DNA of 64,000 nt from Dysidea avara (lineage: Eukaryota; Porifera; Demospongiae; Dictyoceratida; Dysideidae): contig NC_089272.1 in NCBI RefSeq assembly GCF_963678975.1, positions 4,212,359-4,276,358 on the forward strand, given 5' to 3'. The notes under the pieces were generated by a model. The model was not told the origin of the DNA, did not search any database, and saw only the letters and a list, made by a program, of their open reading frames with translations. This document shows, piece by piece, positions 59,501-64,000 of the stretch; position 1 is the stretch's first letter; every line of letters begins with the position of its first letter. Position numbers and translations under genes: made by a program.

Positions 59501-59870
59501 GGACCCTTAGGGAACCTACAGCCTGCTACTAAGTGCTGAATACAAGCAGTGAATAAGTGAAAAACCCAACCTTTAATAATCTCACTGCTGTTTGTTATGC
59601 CGCTATACAGCATACATTTACTCCTTACCCTGGTGTATAGTAATGCTGCAGGGAATGTGACAGCAACAGTTAACCAGCAATCAACTAGCCAGCTATGTAG
59701 GATGATATCCTCCGTACAAGATTGAGTCTATTGCTGTCACATTCTCTGCAGCATTACTACACACTAGGTAAGGAGAAAGTGCTGTATTGTAGCATAACAA
59801 ACAGTAGCAAAACTGTTGAAAGATGGTTTTCGCATATTCCATTGGCGGGCTGCAAGTTCCCTAAGAGCCC
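59501..59870. mobile_element. Foldback MITE flanked by TTAA (370 bp)
   Basis: TTAA occurs at 59497-59500 and 59871-59874. Inverted ends read GGACCCTTAGGGAAC and GTTCCCTAAGAGCCC, and longer arms pair through GTTTGTTATGC and TAGTAATGCTGCAG. TTAA targets suggest a piggyBac or Kolobok relative. Confidence 0.6.
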
Positions 59871-60099
59871 TTAACTAGAGAGACTGAGTAAAATAAGGCA
59901 CGACAACTAAAAATATGTCAGTCCAGTGTTCCAGTTCACTGAATAGTGACGGATAGCCCCAAGGTGTCGACATTACACAGATTTTGCATAAATTAGCTTT
60001 GTTAAGAGTGTATAATGGGGAGGGAGAGTGTTGAACTACACTATAGGCTGTGAAAAATGAGCCCATAAAGTAACCCACATACATTTGTTTGCCTGACTG

Positions 60100-61160
60100 T
60101 TGTTGATTGCCCTGAATTTAATTATTTCTTACAACATAATGGATTAATGGTAAACCATACCCACTGGCCATTCTGCTTCTCTTTCAGTTATGATCCAGTC
60201 ATTATGGAGTATGAAAAAGAACAGCACGAGGAGTCACAGGAGTGTCTTTGTAATTAATCCAGAAAAATATCAAGTGAAAGTGTCCTGGCTATCCATTACT
60301 AAAGCAAGAAGTTGTCATTCTGCTTTACAGCTACGTTCCACCCGTACAGTGATACAAACAAAGGATGGTGGGGAGATGCACCTCTGTAATCATTCAGTCA
60401 CACTATGAAAAATAAATCACTGAAGCCATACCACCAATCAACCTGCACCTATGTACATGGTAGTGGAAAAAGAAACGGAACACAAAGGAGGACAAAAATA
60501 GGTCCATGGTCCATGCATTGTAACTGTCGGTGAAAAGCAGAGACAAATATAACAGTCAGTCACCAGACAGCCTCTGTGTCTGACCATAACTCAGCTTGCA
60601 CAGACATAATGTCCTAGCTATCAAAAGAAAAGGGATGGAGCCTAAGGAATACAGTTTGTCAGTTTGGTTTATGGCTTGTACTGCTAATCATAACCACTAC
60701 TTGGTTGCTAGGAAACACTACATTCTTACAACCCAAGGGAGGTGGCCTAGGCCTGCTCCCATTCAATTAGCAATGTTACAGTAGCTCACAACAAGAGCAA
60801 TGAATGATGTGATACCAGAATTAAAAACCATGTACAATCTAACTCTTACTTGAAATGTCCTACCATGACTGGTCAAGCCTGCACATGACAGGACATTATG
60901 ACCAGTCTACTGCAAAACATAATATTTTGTCTCTGCTCAGGCTTAAGTAACGTCAAGCCCATAATGTTAACTATAGTTACAGTCTATGCTGGGCTGGAGG
61001 CATCAGTCAGGCATTCAGTTATCTAGGAGAAAACTCAGCTAAATGACTTTCTTTTAATTTCATAGAAACTTGTTGGAGGGTTTGGGTTGCTCTGAAGACA
61101 TTTTTGGGCTTGGTTATGCCTAACCGATACTGCCAAGCTGTTACGTATGAAGGAAAAGTG
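60100..61160 (+). repeat. Dispersed repeat R, copy 2 (diverged)
   Basis: It shares order and short blocks with copy 1 (CTTTCAG, GACAAA-GGTCCATG, CTCTGAAGACATTTTTGG, AAGGAAAAGTG). A further block of the same 3' part is inverted at about 61720-61850. ORFs here are probably not coding. Confidence 0.45.
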
Positions 61161-62489
61161 CGACTGGCTTTTGGGTGATTTTTTTTGTTTAGGCAAGAAA
61201 GCCCAAACCTCCATGATCCCTACCATACAACACAGTCTTAAAATTTTTAATTTCTCATCAGTAGGTACAGACGAATAGCATAGCAACTGACCATAAATAA
61301 TTGTGTATCTTCTGCGAAGCAGGTGATACTTTGATCCATCCGGTTTACTACTGACAGTTGTTAGTTGTACTAGTAGTACATCATCCAACATCTAGGTTGT
61401 GTCCAGCTTCTACTAGTTGGTAGCATGTCACACTAAATCAACTGCAAGACAAGTACACAATGTATGTAGCAGCCTATATAAGTTGAAGCAAAAAATAATT
61501 CATGCAGTTTGCAAGGTTAATCAAACCCTTATAGGAACATACACAAGCGTAATTCAAACACATGTATAAAATTAAATTGTGAACGACCAATGCAATGTTG
61601 GGATCACTTCTTTAAGCAATATACTTTTTCTTGTTACTATCAGCCAAAGTAATGTGTTACAGTTACTAGTAATATCATACTGTACTACTAGTACTGTATA
61701 GTAGGGATCATGGAGGTTTCACTCAAGAGTATCACCTCAAAAACAGCCTCACTTTTCCTTCGTTACAGCTTGGCAGTATTGGTCAAGCCCAAAAAATGCC
61801 TTCAGAGTGACCCCAAAATCTCAACAAGTTCCTACTGAATTTTCTACTAACTGACTAACTGATGCATTCAGCCAAGCATAACTCAACTATATTTAATACT
61901 ACAGGCTTGATTTCTTTACTGCTCGATGCTCGAGATGTACTTTTTCGCCAACCGCAACAGCAACAGTGTATGCGTCATGGTTCTACATACCTTTGTCCAC
62001 CTCCCATCTCTTTCTCCCCTACCTCAAAGGTGTTGACTTGTAGTAACACTCTGCTGAATTGTTTATAATTTTTGGTAACACGCCTGAAAATGAAGCAAAG
62101 TAGCATTTGCTTATCAGTAATTAATTGTCAGAGTAAGTGTTTAATCGCAATTTCTGTAGTGAATGGATTGATTTCTTGTACTGTTCTTCATTTGTAATGT
62201 GGAACAAATGAAACAACAGTATGTCTGACTGGCATCATTCTTTACTTTGATGCAGTATGTGTGGTTCACCAGTGATTGTTACAAAAAACTTTAAGCAAAC
62301 ACATAGTAGAAATTTATACTAGAGAAAGGATCATAAAAATATAAGCAAGGAAACAAAGGAGGTCGTTTATACCTCCAGCTATATTAGTGGACATTTAATC
62401 ATGTCAAATAAAATTGTCAGACTCAGAAACCCAAGTATAGTGTGTACTATGTCAGAAGGCTATTTCTTGTTAGTCAGAAGACAAGCTAT

Positions 62490-62741
62490 TACTTCATTAC
62501 TATGCAAAAGTAATATCATCACATTAAGTTAACGCATTACTTTTTCAGTAATAACCTATTACATATTACTGATGTAAATGCTCTACAATAAAGATGCAGG
62601 ATAAACAAGTAGCTACGTATCATCACAATTTCTCACTTGTACGATTCAATTTTCCAGCTGATTTGTGGTGGCCCATGAAAAGTAATGCATTGTATTTTTG
62701 CTGCAAAAAGTAATACCGTTATGTAATGCCCCAACACTGAC
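62490..62741. mobile_element. hAT-like MITE fragment
   Basis: AGTAAC-rich sequence ending TAATGCCCCAACACTG, the same right end as 55515-56384. The left end is not identifiable. Confidence 0.45.
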
Positions 62742-63369
62742 GAGCATTTTAAAGGTTGAAGAACTAGCACAATTTATAACTACATTTTGATTATCGTATA
62801 ACAGGTTTCTACATGCTACCTAATTCTATTACTACTCTTCACTTTATCCCCATAGTCTTTCCTTATTAGTACTTTCATTAGCATCTTCTTCAGCTTTGTT
62901 AATTACTGGCAGCTAATCACGTGTCACCATATAAATGATCACGTGCGAATAATCGTTTGTTAGTTTTATTATTCGGCTACAAAGCAAACAAATATTAATC
63001 CGAATATTCAGTTAATCGTTTGAGCCTTAATGAGAACACATTTTAGGCACTTCACAATATTAAAATCCATGACATATTTCATCAGTGAAGTGGAGTGTTG
63101 TTCATCGTGAGGTTTATAGCCCCTGTATAACTATTATGTTGGGAACATTTGACACAAATCAGATCCTTGTCTATGTACATACACACACAACAGCTTGTTG
63201 ATTATCTGTAATGCCTTGATCAGTTGCTAGTTCCCTTACAAGGAATTCATTTTTACAAGTAAATTTGTCTACGAGAAAAACCCACCGTGTGGTATTCTTT
63301 GATGTCACCCAACACTAGTGTGCTAGTGAATGCTATCACTATTTCCACATTCTTATCATTTAGAAAGAA

Positions 63370-63928
63370 ACCATAGGCACATCAAAAGAAAGAATAGTGC
63401 CAGGCATGCCATAAAATTAATTTTGCATCTGAACACATGCCCCAAAAATCAATATTACTGAAAAGTGCAGTAGCAATTACGCTTCAATAGTAAGAGAAGT
63501 GTCTGCAATCAATCCACTTACTAAAAAAGTATGGGAGTTTAACATGATAGCTAGTCAACACAGCCACAAGGAAGCCATATTACACTATTACAAATTGACA
63601 CATTGCATTGTCAGCAGGATACAAAAGAGGACAAAGGCAAGTCCATGATGCATGCGTGCACTGTAGCTGCTATGGTTGGCAAAAAGTCACATCCCGGGAC
63701 AAAGTGACATCAAACAATAAAGAAATCAAGTCCGTAGCCTTGGCTGGAGGCATCAGGCAGCCAGTTAGAAGAAAATTCAGCTGAATAGAGACATTAAAAT
63801 TTCATAAAACGTTTTGTAAGGATTTATGGTCACTCTGAAGACATTTTGGCATTGAGTACACCTGCCAAACTGTTGTGAAAGAAAAATGAGACTGGTTTTA
63901 GGGTGATACTGGTGTACTGTATGATACA
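63370..63928 (+). repeat. Dispersed repeat R, copy 3
   Basis: Closest match to 52130-52750, with CAGGCATGCCATAAAATTAA, TTGCATTGTCAGCAGGATAC and GACTGGTTTTAGGGTGATAC in the same order. No intact ORF. Confidence 0.55.
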
Positions 63929-64000
63929 TATTATTATTATTATTATTATTATTAAGTCACTAGGTCTAAGTCCTTGTAGGTTAGGTAATCCTAAGGCTGC
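63929..64000 (+). mobile_element. SINE fragment at right edge
   Basis: An (ATT)n tract is followed by AAGTCACTAGGTCTAAGTCC and AGGTTAGGTAATCCTAAGG, matching the SINE at 43548. The copy is cut by the window edge. Confidence 0.55.

Noticed and set aside
61035..61391. 118-aa minus-strand ORF
   Set aside because: It overlaps dispersed repeat R copy 2, and the frame is not preserved in the other copies.

Overview
The window is animal nuclear DNA: AT-rich, with genes split by GT-AG introns (some only about 50 bp), microsatellites, MITEs, SINE and LINE remnants, and no bacterial operon structure. The compact introns, repeat types and an ADAMTS-like secreted protein suit an early-branching metazoan. 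A demosponge such as Amphimedon is my best guess, but that is inference, not proof.

The clearest content is a tandem array of three paralogous genes on the minus strand. Each encodes a secreted ADAMTS-like (ADAMTSL/papilin-type) matrix protein. The order is signal peptide, TSP1, ADAMTS cysteine-rich domain, spacer, six more TSP1 repeats and a PLAC-like cysteine-rich C-terminus, with no metalloprotease domain. Gene A (exons 1-9 at 414-2614) runs off the left edge. Gene B (16865-21671) and gene C (44368-49556) are complete with 14 exons each. I rebuilt every exon by hand; splice sites and phases join without a break (671 aa for B, 673 aa for C).

The array consists of repeat units. Unit A is 1-19040, unit B is 19041 to about 46.45 kb, and unit C runs from about 46.45 kb to about 52.3 kb, where similarity fades. 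A and B are nearly identical (three differences in 947 shared coding bases). C is clearly older. Several mobile elements are present in one unit and absent at the matching site of another, which gives empty-site evidence for their ends and relative ages.

Unit B is enlarged at 27.7-40.4 kb by a composite structure: arrays of a 30-31 bp minisatellite in opposite orientations, near-perfect palindromic elements of about 325 bp, and a repeated module of about 0.84 kb. The intergenic stretches (9-16.6 kb and 40.4-44.3 kb) hold foldback elements, nested LINE fragments and SINEs.

The right part (52.4-64 kb) is gene-poor. It holds dispersed repeats, MITEs of several superfamilies and one small three-exon minus-strand gene (58067-58918, 74 aa) that I cannot name with confidence. 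I found no tRNA or rRNA gene, CRISPR array or prokaryotic system.
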